This document shows positions 9,033 through 17,594 of a DNA stretch of 36,039 bases, piece by piece (the stretch's first letter is position 1; every line of letters starts with the position of its first letter). A program made the translations under genes and the position numbers. Origin of the DNA: Cyanobacteria bacterium bin.51 (GTDB lineage Bacteria; Cyanobacteriota; Cyanobacteriia; PCC-6307; Cyanobiaceae); contig JABMPN010000059.1 of the NCBI GenBank assembly GCA_013203655.1, positions 1 through 36,039 on the forward strand. Reading direction: 5' to 3'. Under the pieces are notes generated by a model. That model worked only from the letters and a program-made list of their open reading frames with translations. It did no database searches and had not been told where the DNA came from.

Positions 9033-9665
9033 TCAAGGGATCCCCGAGCCTGCCCGGCTGCGGACCATTAGGCGGGCCTGGGCCAGGGCGGGATCCAGCT
9101 CGCTGGAGCTGAAGGACGGCAGGGCTTGCTGCCTCAACCAGGCGCCCCAGTGAAATTCGTGGAATGGCACGGCGGGCTGGGCCCTGATCAGGCCCTCCTG
9201 CTTCAGCTTCCAGACCAAGCTGCGGTAAGGGTCGTCCTGCATTGCTTCGAGGCTCCGGGGGAGTTGCTCAGGGGCATAGGGACCATTCCCCTGGCCATCC
9301 TGCAGATAGAGCCAGCCCCGGCGATTGAGCTCTTCGAGGCAATGCAGCCGGCTTGCTCCCTTGAGCTCCAGAACCACCGCACAAAACACCGTCCCAGCGG
9401 GATCGACATCAAGCAAGGCCCTGAGCCGGTGGTGTCGATCGATCATCCAGTGCTCTCCGGCACTGCTCACCGCCACCGGCACGGGCCGGCTTTTGAGATA
9501 GCGGCGCCGGCTTTCGATCGACTCAAGCCGGAAATCGTTCGCGCGGGCTCTCACCTCCGCCAAGCCAAGGCAGAACTGGGTCGGTTGAAGGCGTCGCAGA
9601 GGCAGTTCGAACAGCTCACCCTGTGGAGCGGGCAACAGATGAGACGAGCCGGAGTTGAGCGCCAT
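9033..9665 (-). CDS. ParB/sulfiredoxin-fold protein (ParBc_2 type)
   Basis: A 210-residue protein of the putative ParB-like nuclease family, not a chromosome-partitioning ParB. The N-terminal LRRLQPTQFCLGLAEV leads into a short helical stretch, then the motif WMIDRHHRLRALLDV (about 73-87), the DxHH signature of this family. Later come the family-typical GWLYLQDGQG, LPRSLEAMQDDPYRSLVW and FHEFHWGAWLR. No helix-turn-helix DNA-binding domain or CTP-binding box of true ParB is visible. The function is unknown; some members of this superfamily bind nucleotides or act on DNA. It is between the ABC exporter (125 bp upstream) and the LCP gene (25 bp downstream) on the same strand. The ATG at 9665 is the natural start. 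Confidence 0.8.
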   Translation of the reverse strand: MALNSGSSHLLPAPQGELFELPLRRLQPTQFCLGLAEVRARANDFRLESIESRRRYLKSRPVPVAVSSAGEHWMIDRHHRLRALLDVDPAGTVFCAVVLELKGASRLHCLEELNRRGWLYLQDGQGNGPYAPEQLPRSLEAMQDDPYRSLVWKLKQEGLIRAQPAVPFHEFHWGAWLRQQALPSFSSSELDPALAQARLMVRSRAGSGIP

Positions 9666-9790
9666 GGGCGTGGCCGCAGCGGCCTGGGGACAGCAGTCAG
9701 TTCAACTCCATGCTGCAACATTCCTGACAAGAGCGTTGAAAGGTCTCCATACGCCTGCGGGCGCAAGGGGGATGGGGGCTTACGGCTGTT

Positions 9791-11587
9791 TCAGATGCTG
9801 AGGGCTTCGTCGGTCCGTAATCCCGCCTGAACCCGCCAGAGGCTGGCGTAGACGCCTCCACGGTGCAGCAGTTCCTCATGCTGGCCGCTCTCGACGATCC
9901 GGCCTTCTTCCAGCACCACGATGCGATCGGCGTGGCGCACGGTGCTCAGCCGGTGGGCGATCACCAGGGTGGTGCGTTCGGCGGTGATCAGCTCCAGGGA
10001 GCGTTGGATCGCCGCCTCGGTTTCGTTGTCGACCGCCGCGGTGGCCTCATCGAGGATCAACACGGGGGAGTTCTTCAAGATGGCCCTGGCCAGGGCGATG
10101 CGCTGCCGCTGGCCACCCGAGAGGCGTTGGCCACGCTCGCCCACCACGGTGTCGTAGCCCTCGGGCAGCGCCTCGATGAAGCCGCTGGCTTCAGCCAGCT
10201 GGGCGGCACGGGCCATCGCCGTCGGGGTTGCCGTGAAGCTGCCGTAGGCGATGTTCTCGGCCACGCTGCCGTGGAACAGGAAGACTTCCTGGCTGACCAG
10301 TCCGATCGCCCGCCGCAGGTCGTCAAGCCTGAGATCACGGATCGGCAATCCATCCAGCAGGATCTCGCCTCGGTCCACCTCGTAGAGCCGCAGCAGCAGC
10401 TTCACCAAGGTGCTCTTGCCCGAGCCGGTCGCCCCGACGATGCCGACGGTATGGCCAGCTGGAATGGTCAGGTTGAAGTTCTCGATCAACCCTTCGCGGC
10501 CGCCGTAGCCGAAGCTGACCTGGCGGAATTCCAGGCTTCCTCTGACCTCCTGCAGCGGCAAGGGACGATCACCGCTTGGGATCGCCATCGGGGTGGCGAG
10601 CAGGTCGAGCACCCGGTCGCTGGAGGCCATCGCCCGCTGGTAGTCGTCGAGGGTGCGGCCCAGGGTGGTGAGCGGCCAGAGCAGCCGCTGGGTGATGAAC
10701 ACCAGAAAGCTGTAGCTGCCGATGGCAATCGTTCCCCGCCAGGCCTGCAGACCGCCGATCACCAGAATCGCCACGAAGGCGAACAGAATCGCGAAACGGA
10801 TCAGGGGAATGAAGCCGGCTGAGAGCTGGATGGCGCGGCGGTTGCTGCGCCGGTAGGCGTCGCTCAAGGAGCCGATCCGACCGAGTTCCCAGGCCTCTGC
10901 GGCATAGCTCTTGATCGTCAGCATCCCCCCCAGATTGTTGACCAGGCTGCTGTTGAGATCACTGGCTTTCTCGCGCACGTCCCGGTAGCGGGGGGCCAGC
11001 CGTTTCTGAAAGACCACAGACCCCCAGAGAATCACCGGGATCGGCAGAAAGGCGACCCCGGCCACGCCGGGGGAGAGCACCGCCATCGCCGTGCCTACCG
11101 CCAGCACGGTGGTGACCAGCTGCAGCAGTTCGTTGGCGCCGTGGTCGAGAAACCGCTCCAGCTGGTTGATGTCGTCGTTGAGGATGGCCAGCAGTCGGCC
11201 GCTGCTGCCGGCTTCGAAGAAGGCCATCTCGAGGCGCTGGAGATGGTCGTAGGCCTCCAGGCGCAGCTCGTGTTGCACGGTCTGGGCGAGGTTGCGCCAG
11301 AGCAGCCCGTAGAGGTATTCGAACAGGGATTCAGCGCTCCAGATCAGGAACGAGAGCACCCCGAGCAGGGCGAGCTGGGAGGGAACACCACCGATACCAA
11401 TCCCGGCCAGCCAGGAGTTCTGTTGCCTGGCCACCACATCAACCGCCAGGCCGATCAGCACCGGTGGGGCCAGGTCGAAGAGTTTGTTGAGCACCGAACA
11501 GAGCGCCGCCAACCAGACCAGGCGTCGATGGGGACGCAGCGTGGCCAGCAGGCGCTGGAGGGCTGGAGATGGTGGCGATGGGGCCAT
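9791..11587 (-). CDS. ABC exporter, fused permease and ATPase
   Basis: A 598-residue half-transporter of the MsbA/HlyB type that would work as a homodimer in the inner membrane. The transmembrane domain covers about residues 1-330 with six helices. The ATPase domain has Walker A GATGSGKS (about 385-392), the Q-loop LVSQEVFLF, the signature LSGGQRQRIALARA, Walker B VLILDEATAAVD and the switch histidine in VIAHRLSTV. The substrate is not readable: lipid, peptide and drug exporters share this layout. The ATG at 11585-11587 is supported by a purine-rich AAGAGA upstream. It heads a minus-strand group with the ParB-like and LCP genes, and is divergent from the small gene at 11712. Confidence 0.92.
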   Translation of the reverse strand: MAPSPPSPALQRLLATLRPHRRLVWLAALCSVLNKLFDLAPPVLIGLAVDVVARQQNSWLAGIGIGGVPSQLALLGVLSFLIWSAESLFEYLYGLLWRNLAQTVQHELRLEAYDHLQRLEMAFFEAGSSGRLLAILNDDINQLERFLDHGANELLQLVTTVLAVGTAMAVLSPGVAGVAFLPIPVILWGSVVFQKRLAPRYRDVREKASDLNSSLVNNLGGMLTIKSYAAEAWELGRIGSLSDAYRRSNRRAIQLSAGFIPLIRFAILFAFVAILVIGGLQAWRGTIAIGSYSFLVFITQRLLWPLTTLGRTLDDYQRAMASSDRVLDLLATPMAIPSGDRPLPLQEVRGSLEFRQVSFGYGGREGLIENFNLTIPAGHTVGIVGATGSGKSTLVKLLLRLYEVDRGEILLDGLPIRDLRLDDLRRAIGLVSQEVFLFHGSVAENIAYGSFTATPTAMARAAQLAEASGFIEALPEGYDTVVGERGQRLSGGQRQRIALARAILKNSPVLILDEATAAVDNETEAAIQRSLELITAERTTLVIAHRLSTVRHADRIVVLEEGRIVESGQHEELLHRGGVYASLWRVQAGLRTDEALSI

Positions 11588-11711
11588 GGATCTCTTTGGG
11601 CGTTCGGCTGATGAAAGCCATTCAACCCGGCGCGTTGGCTTGTGTTTGAACTGAGCTGTTTATCATGGCCATTCCAGCTAGAAAGAATCATCCGCGATTG
11701 AGGCCATCGCC

Positions 11712-11906
11712 ATGACACGCTCTCGCTCTTACAACCGCTCCCAGCGTTGGACAGCCAAACTTCGCAGGCGCTCCCTCAGAGCGGCCCTGCCCGAGCATCA
11801 CGAGGGTGAAGCTTTGCTGCTCCAGCCACCCGATCACTTGCGCCGCCTGGCCATCAGCCGCGAACAGGATCACGAGCTGCTCGATCTCCTCGAAGGCGCT
11901 GTCTGA
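11712..11906 (+). CDS. Small basic/acidic hypothetical protein
   Basis: A 64-residue protein I do not recognise. The N-terminal third is very basic (RSRSYNRSQRW...RRRS) and the C-terminus acidic (ISREQDHELLDLLEGAV), with no membrane segment or signal peptide. GAGG lies nine bases before the ATG, and a likely terminator follows 28 bases after the stop, both of which support a real, singly transcribed gene. It is divergent from the ABC exporter. Basic small proteins in cyanobacteria can bind nucleic acid, but nothing here proves it. Confidence 0.6.
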   Translation: MTRSRSYNRSQRWTAKLRRRSLRAALPEHHEGEALLLQPPDHLRRLAISREQDHELLDLLEGAV

Positions 11907-11934
11907 GGCTTGTGCGGTCTGGAACGCTTCCTGA

Positions 11935-11958
11935 CAGAGAGTGGAATCTCTGGCTTTT
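11935..11958 (+). terminator. Likely intrinsic terminator of the 64-residue gene
   Basis: CAGAGA (11935-11940) and TCTCTG (11947-11952) form a perfect six-pair stem with a six-base loop, followed by GCTTTT. Stem and T-run are short, so strength is modest. Confidence 0.4.
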
Positions 11959-12050
11959 GCTTGCTGGTCTGTTGGAACCTTCGCGTCAGCCTGTCGCGAG
12001 GGGGGACTTGTCCGAACAGAACTTGAAAAAAATCTGGATAGGTGCTCCAG

Positions 12051-12067
12051 GACTGAAAATCTCAGTC
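12051..12067 (+). promoter_or_regulatory. Small dyad upstream of the 66-residue gene
   Basis: GACTGA (12051-12056) and TCAGTC (12062-12067) form a perfect inverted repeat around AAATC, 36 bases before the start codon at 12103. It could be an operator or a leader hairpin; no regulator is identifiable. Confidence 0.25.
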
Positions 12068-12102
12068 ATTGTTAGCAAACCCTAACTCTGATAGCTGATC
12101 CA

Positions 12103-12303
12103 ATGCCCGCCCCCGTTCCCTGGAGCCTGGCCTGGAGTGAAAGTGGCGAATTGGCGCTGGCCGATCGACTCGACCTCCTCTACACGTTGATCATGTCAGA
12201 AAGTCCTGACATTCAGCCCACCTTGATCGCCACACTTGAAGCGATCAGTGTCGAGGAGGCGTCATCCCTCTGCAACGATGGCCTGACTGGGTCATGCGCC
12301 TGA
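12103..12303 (+). CDS. Small acidic hypothetical protein
   Basis: A 66-residue acidic protein not recognised. It is rich in Leu, Ser and Glu (residues about 13-50 look helical: LALADRLDLLYTLI and LIATLEAISVEEAS), with two Cys near the end (CNDGLTGSC). It has no signal peptide or membrane segment. No good ribosome-binding site precedes the ATG. It is convergent with the secreted protein gene at 12365-12700. Coding is plausible from helical amphipathic content and position but could not be verified. Confidence 0.5.
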   Translation: MPAPVPWSLAWSESGELALADRLDLLYTLIMSESPDIQPTLIATLEAISVEEASSLCNDGLTGSCA

Positions 12304-12364
12304 AACCTGGCGACAACACACTTTGGCTGCAGAACCCGCCTCGGCGATCAACAATTCCCTGGGA

Positions 12365-12700
12365 TCACATGCGATAGCGCGCGATCGCCCGCTCCCGGCA
12401 GGTGGATTGCGCTGAGGCCAGGTCAGAGCCTTGGTTGATCTGGTCCACGAAGCAGGAACAGGCGTAGGTGTTCATGCCGGGCGGTGCCACCTGCCTGGCG
12501 GCCTGGAAAGCCGCACTGAATCCGGCCAGGCAGAGCCTGGTCACGACCATGTCGTCGGATTGGGCCCGGGCCTGATCAGGAACCAGTCCTGAAAAAGCCA
12601 GCCCCGCAACGGCTGCCAAGGCAGCACTGCGCTGGAGCCACCAACAGCTGCGAGAAATCAACTTCAAAGGGGATTGGCTCACAGCCGCTGGCGAAGTCAT
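12365..12700 (-). CDS. Small exported cysteine-containing protein
   Basis: A 111-residue protein with a clear signal peptide: a basic start, hydrophobic core (ALAAVAGLAFSGLV) and cleavage site ARA before QSDD (about residue 46). The mature part is about 65 residues and has four Cys (one in TRLCLAGF, two in YACSCFVDQI, one in STCRERA), which suggests disulfides in the periplasm or lumen. The family is not recognised. The ATG at 12700 is 25 bases after the stop of the DEAD-box helicase on the same strand, so it is probably co-transcribed with it. Confidence 0.7.
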   Translation of the reverse strand: MTSPAAVSQSPLKLISRSCWWLQRSAALAAVAGLAFSGLVPDQARAQSDDMVVTRLCLAGFSAAFQAARQVAPPGMNTYACSCFVDQINQGSDLASAQSTCRERAIARYRM

Positions 12701-12725
12701 GCGTCGGTCAGGGGGTCTACGAGGT

Positions 12726-14606
12726 TCAGCGCGTGAGGCGACTGATTTCCAGTTCCTTGTTCATCACCCGAAGGCGCCGCAGGGCATCAAAGACATCCTC
12801 AGGCATTCCCTGGGGCAGATCGATGGTGCTGTGGGTGTCAAAGATCTGGATTCGGCCGATGCTGCGTCCGGTGAGCCCGGACTCGTTGGCAATGGCTCCC
12901 ACAATGTTGCCCGGCTTGACCCGATCACGCCAGCCCACCTCGATGCGAAAACGTTCCATGTTGGCGTCGGGAGTGTGGCCTCCCTCCTCACGGCCTTGCC
13001 GCTCGGGGCGACGACGGTCGCCACGGCGATCATCGCCGTCACGGGAGCGTTCCCTTTCACGTTGACCGCTGGAACGTTGCCAGTCTTCGTTGCCGTGGAC
13101 CAGAAGAGGCTTGGTGCCGACCGCCAGTTGCAGGGCAGCGAGGGCCAGTTGATCCGGCGTGGCTTCGATCTCGCGACCCACCCGCTGCAGGATTTCGCTG
13201 AGCAGGGCCAATTCCTGTTCAGCGGCTCGCGGCTGTTGAACCAGGGCCGTGAGCTGCTGACGCAGTCTGTCGAGCCGGTTTTGGTTGATGTCGGCATTGG
13301 TGGGCACCTCCATCAAGTCGATTGGTTTGCCCACCGTGCGCTCCAAACCGGAGAGAAAACGCCTTTCCCTTGGCGTCAGAAACAGGATGGCGTCACCGCT
13401 GCGTCCGGCACGGCCGGTGCGACCGATCCGGTGGACGTAGGCCTCACTATCGAAAGGAATGTCGTAGTTGATCACCAGGGTGATGCGCTCGACATCCAAG
13501 CCGCGGGCAGCCACGTCGGTGGCCACTAGCACGTTCACCTGGCCGCTGCGCAACCTCTCAACGGTGCGCTCACGCTGGTTCTGGGGCACGTCTCCATTGA
13601 GGACAGCCACGTCGTAGCCATGCTGTTCAAGGGCTTCGGAGACAGCCAGGGTGATGGCCTTGGTGCGAGCAAAGATAATCACCCCTTCGCTGCTCTCAGC
13701 CTCAAGAACCCGGGTCAGAGCTTCGAGTTTCTGGGATCCATTGACAACCAGATGGCGCTGCCGAATCGTGCTCGATTCCGCCCCTTTCTGGCGGATGGTG
13801 ACTTCGGCTGGATCCTTGAGATATTTACGGGAGAGCCGGCGGATCTCCGATGGCATCGTGGCGGAGAACAGCACCACTTGACGCTGTTCAGGGAGTTGTT
13901 CAAGCACCCATTCAACGTCGTCGATGAAGCCCATCCGCAGCATTTCATCGGCTTCATCTAGCACCAGGCTGCGAAGTCCGGAGAGGTCGAGAGTTCCCTG
14001 CCGCATGTGATCCATGACCCGACCTGGTGTACCCACCACCACCTGAACGCCACGCTTCAGCCTGACGATCTGATCACGGAAATCGGCGCCGCCGTAGATC
14101 GGCAGAATGCGCACCTGGGGCAGTTGGCTGGCGTAGGTGTTGAAGGCTTCGGCAACCTGCAGGGCCAGTTCCCGGGTAGGGGTGAGTACCAGGACCTGGG
14201 GGGTGCGCTGGTTGGGATCGAGCCGTGAGAGCAGGGGCAGGGCGAATGCGGCTGTCTTGCCGGTTCCCGTCTGGGCCTGGCCGACCAGATCACGGCCGAG
14301 CATCAGCTCAGGAATGGCCGCCTTCTGAATTGGCGACGGATTGGTGTAGCCGCAGAGAACAACAGCCTTGACGAGTTGCTCGCTGAGGCCGAAACAGGAG
14401 AAGCCGTTTTCGATCTCAACTTCGCCTTGGCCAGATTCAATGGCCCCAGGACCATCTGGAGTTTCGGACATTGGTGCTGGGCTGGACTCCGAGGGAGTGG
14501 TTGAAATGGATGCAGACGAATCAGAAATGGTGATGTCGGGCTGCGGGTTGCTGGTGGCGTCTGAAGAGCACGCGAAGCTCTCGCACGCGGAAGGCTGCTG
14601 GGTCAC
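12726..14606 (-). CDS. deaD: DEAD-box RNA helicase (DeaD/CsdA-like)
   Basis: ATP-dependent RNA helicase used in ribosome assembly, RNA decay and cold adaptation. All core motifs are visible: the Q motif (PSPIQKAA), I AQTGTGKT, Ia PTRELALQ, GG-type TPGRV, II DEAD, III SAT, IV IIFARTK, V VATDVAARGLDV, VI HRIGRTGRAGR. After a hydrophilic Arg/Asp-rich linker comes a DbpA-type RNA-binding domain (RIEVGWRDRVKPGNIVGAI) that ends at the C-terminus. Length is 626 residues from the GTG at 14606. An ATG at 14471 (MSETPDG) would remove 45 low-complexity residues and is a real alternative, as neither has a good ribosome-binding site. A promoter-like element lies about 125 bp upstream. The small exported-protein gene follows after 25 bp. 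Confidence 0.93.
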   Translation of the reverse strand: MTQQPSACESFACSSDATSNPQPDITISDSSASISTTPSESSPAPMSETPDGPGAIESGQGEVEIENGFSCFGLSEQLVKAVVLCGYTNPSPIQKAAIPELMLGRDLVGQAQTGTGKTAAFALPLLSRLDPNQRTPQVLVLTPTRELALQVAEAFNTYASQLPQVRILPIYGGADFRDQIVRLKRGVQVVVGTPGRVMDHMRQGTLDLSGLRSLVLDEADEMLRMGFIDDVEWVLEQLPEQRQVVLFSATMPSEIRRLSRKYLKDPAEVTIRQKGAESSTIRQRHLVVNGSQKLEALTRVLEAESSEGVIIFARTKAITLAVSEALEQHGYDVAVLNGDVPQNQRERTVERLRSGQVNVLVATDVAARGLDVERITLVINYDIPFDSEAYVHRIGRTGRAGRSGDAILFLTPRERRFLSGLERTVGKPIDLMEVPTNADINQNRLDRLRQQLTALVQQPRAAEQELALLSEILQRVGREIEATPDQLALAALQLAVGTKPLLVHGNEDWQRSSGQRERERSRDGDDRRGDRRRPERQGREEGGHTPDANMERFRIEVGWRDRVKPGNIVGAIANESGLTGRSIGRIQIFDTHSTIDLPQGMPEDVFDALRRLRVMNKELEISRLTR

Positions 14607-14990
14607 GGAAAAAATTGACGAGGCTTAGGCCTGGGAGATCCTTCAACACAGGCCGGCAGTGATCCCAATCTCTGGCCGATTCGACCTGATGCAAGACTGC
14701 CTTGCCCTTCATCAAAGGGTGAACTGAAATTGTATCACTTATTGCAAGCAAGTTGCGCTGAACCCTGCAAAAGAGCATGACTTTGAGGGTTCCCACACTT
14801 TAAGGTCTGCCTCGGGTTTCAAGGTTCCGGGCTCCCGAATGCAGGTGGCCTTCCCGAATCCGGATGGTCTTTCTGAATCCACGCAATCGGGCCTGCTGAC
14901 TGGAAGCTGTTGACTCATTGCTGCTGACTCGGACCTGAGCTGAGCATGGCCGGAGCAGGTCTGGAGGTGACTGCGTTGGACTGGTTTGAC
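14607..14990. other. deaD leader and upstream region, no gene
   Basis: This 384-base stretch between deaD and the 85-residue gene has no convincing coding frame. It holds a promoter-like extended -10 on the minus strand (14729-14736) and, on the far side, a region with repeated GCTGAC words (about 14896-14930). Long 5' leaders are known for cold-shock helicases of this family, but no specific RNA element is recognisable here. Confidence 0.45.
14729..14736 (-). promoter_or_regulatory. Extended -10 promoter candidate for deaD
   Basis: On the minus strand TACAAT (complement of 14729-14734) is preceded by TGA, giving the extended -10 form TGnTACAAT, in an otherwise AT-rich patch. No good -35 is found at normal spacing. 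Transcription from here would start near 14720 and give a leader of about 115 bases. Confidence 0.4.
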
Positions 14991-15248
14991 TCAGGCAAAG
15001 GCCGAAGGAAGCCAGGCCTGGGCACGCGCCAGGCTGATTTCGGCGATTTTGTCGTGCGAATGCAGCCGTCTCTGGATCTGGTTGCTGCATGTCTGCCAGC
15101 CCGGTGGGGTGGCCGCAATGTCAAAGCAGGCCTCGGAGCGGTCGTCGAGCATGCGGCCGAGCGTGGCTTCGCCACCCTTTGGATCCGGAAGCAGGAGGTA
15201 GTAACGGATCATCGGGGTGCGTCGAGCAACCCGTTCAGTCTGTCCCAT
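14991..15248 (-). CDS. Conserved-looking 85-residue hypothetical protein
   Basis: An 85-residue protein with ordinary, non-repetitive composition: IRYYLLLPDPKGGEATL, then DDRSEACFDIAATPPGWQ, then KIAEISLARAQAWLPSAFA. I cannot name its family. Start is either the ATG at 15248 or the ATG at 15212 (MIRYYLLLPD), the latter looking more natural. It has no signal peptide or membrane helix. It is divergent from glnN, sharing a 155-bp intergenic region, and is followed by the 384-bp deaD leader. Overlapping frames on both strands have poorer, biased composition, so this is the best coding candidate in the interval. Confidence 0.55.
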   Translation of the reverse strand: MGQTERVARRTPMIRYYLLLPDPKGGEATLGRMLDDRSEACFDIAATPPGWQTCSNQIQRRLHSHDKIAEISLARAQAWLPSAFA

Positions 15249-15403
15249 CAGCGCCGTAGAACCTCCGTGCTTGCCCTGCTTTGGCAGTCCTTGGGGCCAG
15301 ACTCACCTCCCCGCCTGGTCGCCTGCGATCTGATTGGTAACAACGGCTTCATCCCGCCGGCTCCCTGGCGCCAAGGATGCCGCACAGATCACTTTGTTGA
15401 CCC

Positions 15404-17575
15404 ATGCCCAGCGCGCAGCGTCTCTCCGCTTTTCAGACGATTCAGGATCGTCCGGAGGCGACAACGGCCCCCAATGCCCCTCTCCAGGATCTCTGGGCCC
15501 ACGACGTCTTCGATCTGGCCAAGATGAAGGCGGCGTTGCCGAAAGAAGTCTTCAAGTCGGTACAGAAAACAATCAAGGAGGGCGGCAAGCTCGACGTTAC
15601 GGTTGCCAATGTGGTCGCCCAGGCCATGAAGGAGTGGGCAACCAGCCGCGGCGCCCTTTATTACGCCCACGTTTTTTACCCGCTTACCAACTGCACCGCT
15701 GAGAAGCACGACGGCTTCATTTCGGTTCAAGGTGACGGTTCCACCATTACCGAGTTCACCGGCAAAGTCTTGGTGCAGGGTGAGCCCGATGGTTCCTCCT
15801 TCCCCAACGGCGGTATTCGCTCCACTTTTGAGGCCCGCGGATACACCGCCTGGGACATCACCAGTCCTGCCTTTTTGATGGAAACCCCTAACGGGGTCAC
15901 CTTTTGCATCCCCACGGTGTTCATCTCCTGGACAGGAGAAGCTCTCGACAAGAAAACTCCATTGCTGCGCTCCAACGCGGCGATGAATCGCGAGGCCCAA
16001 CGCCTGCTCAAATTGATCGGTTACCAAGACGTGGCCCCGGTCAATTCAAGCTGCGGCGCTGAGCAGGAATATTTCCTGGTCGACAGCGCTTTTGTATCAC
16101 TGCGTCCCGATCTCCTTCTGGCCGGCCGCACGCTGTTCGGCTCTCCGTCGGCCAAGGGGCAGCAGTTCGACGATCACTACTTCGGCGCCATCCCCCAGCG
16201 GGTGCAGGTGTTCATGCAGGACGTCGAGCGCCAGATGTACACCCTTGGGATCCCCGCCAAGACACGCCACAACGAGGTGGCTCCCGGCCAGTTTGAGTTG
16301 GCTCCATTCTTTGAGGCCGCCAACGTGGCCACTGACCACCAGCAGCTCACCATGACGCTGCTGAAGAACACAGCCCGCAAGCACGGCATGAACTGCCTGT
16401 TGCATGAGAAGCCGTTTGAGGGCATCAACGGCTCCGGTAAGCACGTCAACTGGTCCGTGGGCAATGCCACCCAGGGCAACCTGCTCGACCCAGGCGACAC
16501 CCCTGAGAAAAACCTGCAGTTTCTGTTGTTCTGCGGTGCTGTGATTCGGGGCGTGCATCTTTATGGCCCGCTGCTGCGAGCTGTTGTCGCCACGGCTGGC
16601 AATGACCACCGCCTCGGCGCTAACGAGGCGCCGCCAGCGATCATCTCGGTCTATCTCGGCAGCCAGCTTGAAGGGGTCTATAAGCAGATTCTCAACGGAG
16701 AAGTCACCAGTTCGGTTTCCGCCGGCCTGATGCAACTTGGTGTCGATACCCTGCCTGAATTCCCCAAAGATCCCGGCGATCGCAACCGTACCTCGCCCTT
16801 TGCCTTCACCGGCAACCGCTTCGAATTCCGCGCCGTCGGCTCCAACCAGTCAGTGGCTGGCCCGCTGGTGGCGATGAACACAATTCTGGCTGATTCGCTC
16901 CGTTTCATTTCTAATGAAGTGGAGGCCAAGGTGGCCGCAGGCGAATCCCTGGAAATCGCTTCAATCTCCGTTCTTAAGGGAATCATGGAGAAGCATGGTT
17001 CTGTTGTGTTCGGCGGCGATGGTTATTCCAAGGAGTGGCACCACATGGCCGTTGAGGAGAGAGGGTTGGAAAACCTTCACAACACTGCTGAAGCTCTTTC
17101 CGTGCTGCAACGTGCTGATGTGCGTGAGTTGTTCGCCAGTGAAGGGGTGCTGAGCCCTGTGGAGCTCGAAAGCCGTTTTGAGGTTTATGCCGAGCAGTAC
17201 GTTCTGGCGATCGAAGTGGAAGCCAAAGTTGCCCTGCAGATGGCTCGCACCCAGATCTATCCAGCCGTGATGACCTATCTCGGTGATCTGGCCAGTTCCC
17301 TGAATCATCAGGAAACCTTGGGCCTCTCCCCAGACAAGGCCCTGGCCGGCAAGATTTCTGGCCTTAACCAGGAGCTGATCCAGGCCTGCACGGCCCTGGA
17401 GAACGCGATCGGTTCTGCTCCCCATGGCGAGGTTCAAGCCCACATGGATTATTGCGCCAACACCCTTCTGCCCATCATGGACACCCTCCGGACTTCCGTA
17501 GACAGCTTGGAGACGTTGGTCGACGATTCCGTCTGGCCCCTGCCCACCTACCAGGAGTTGCTGTTTTTCCGCTGA
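15404..17575 (+). CDS. glnN: Glutamine synthetase type III (GlnN)
   Basis: ATP-dependent glutamate-ammonia ligase of the large GSIII class, central to nitrogen assimilation. The 723-residue length is typical for GlnN and far above GlnA (about 470). GSIII features are visible: the N-terminal [27 protein letters not shown] (metal-binding Glu), [13 protein letters not shown], the [18 protein letters not shown] block with its catalytic loop, and [18 protein letters not shown] with the conserved Arg. In cyanobacteria glnN is generally NtcA-controlled and induced by nitrogen starvation, but no clean GTAN8TAC box is present in the 155 bp upstream. It is divergent from the 85-residue gene and convergent with recD, with 19 bp between stops. 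Confidence 0.97.
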   Translation: MPSAQRLSAFQTIQDRPEATTAPNAPLQDLWAHDVFDLAKMKAALPKEVFKSVQKTIKEGGKLDVTVANVVAQAMKEWATSRGALYYAHVFYPLTNCTAEKHDGFISVQGDGSTITEFTGKVLVQGEPDGSSFPNGGIRSTFEARGYTAWDITSPAFLMETPNGVTFCIPTVFISWTGEALDKKTPLLRSNAAMNREAQRLLKLIGYQDVAPVNSSCGAEQEYFLVDSAFVSLRPDLLLAGRTLFGSPSAKGQQFDDHYFGAIPQRVQVFMQDVERQMYTLGIPAKTRHNEVAPGQFELAPFFEAANVATDHQQLTMTLLKNTARKHGMNCLLHEKPFEGINGSGKHVNWSVGNATQGNLLDPGDTPEKNLQFLLFCGAVIRGVHLYGPLLRAVVATAGNDHRLGANEAPPAIISVYLGSQLEGVYKQILNGEVTSSVSAGLMQLGVDTLPEFPKDPGDRNRTSPFAFTGNRFEFRAVGSNQSVAGPLVAMNTILADSLRFISNEVEAKVAAGESLEIASISVLKGIMEKHGSVVFGGDGYSKEWHHMAVEERGLENLHNTAEALSVLQRADVRELFASEGVLSPVELESRFEVYAEQYVLAIEVEAKVALQMARTQIYPAVMTYLGDLASSLNHQETLGLSPDKALAGKISGLNQELIQACTALENAIGSAPHGEVQAHMDYCANTLLPIMDTLRTSVDSLETLVDDSVWPLPTYQELLFFR

Positions 17576-17594
17576 TTCCTTCCGCCTCTGCCCC

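Noticed and set aside
9727-9775. Weak hairpin after the ABC exporter (CGCC/GGCG near 9758-9769)
   Set aside because: The stem is only four pairs and no T-run follows, so a terminator is not supported.
14800-15175. Other overlapping frames on the minus strand around the 85-residue gene
   Set aside because: They share the same bases in other frames, are rich in Arg/Pro/Ser/Gln and show no protein-like pattern.
15337-15350. NtcA-like site upstream of glnN (GTA-N8-TTC)
   Set aside because: It has a mismatch in the TAC half, and no -10 sits at the expected distance, so it was not listed as a feature.
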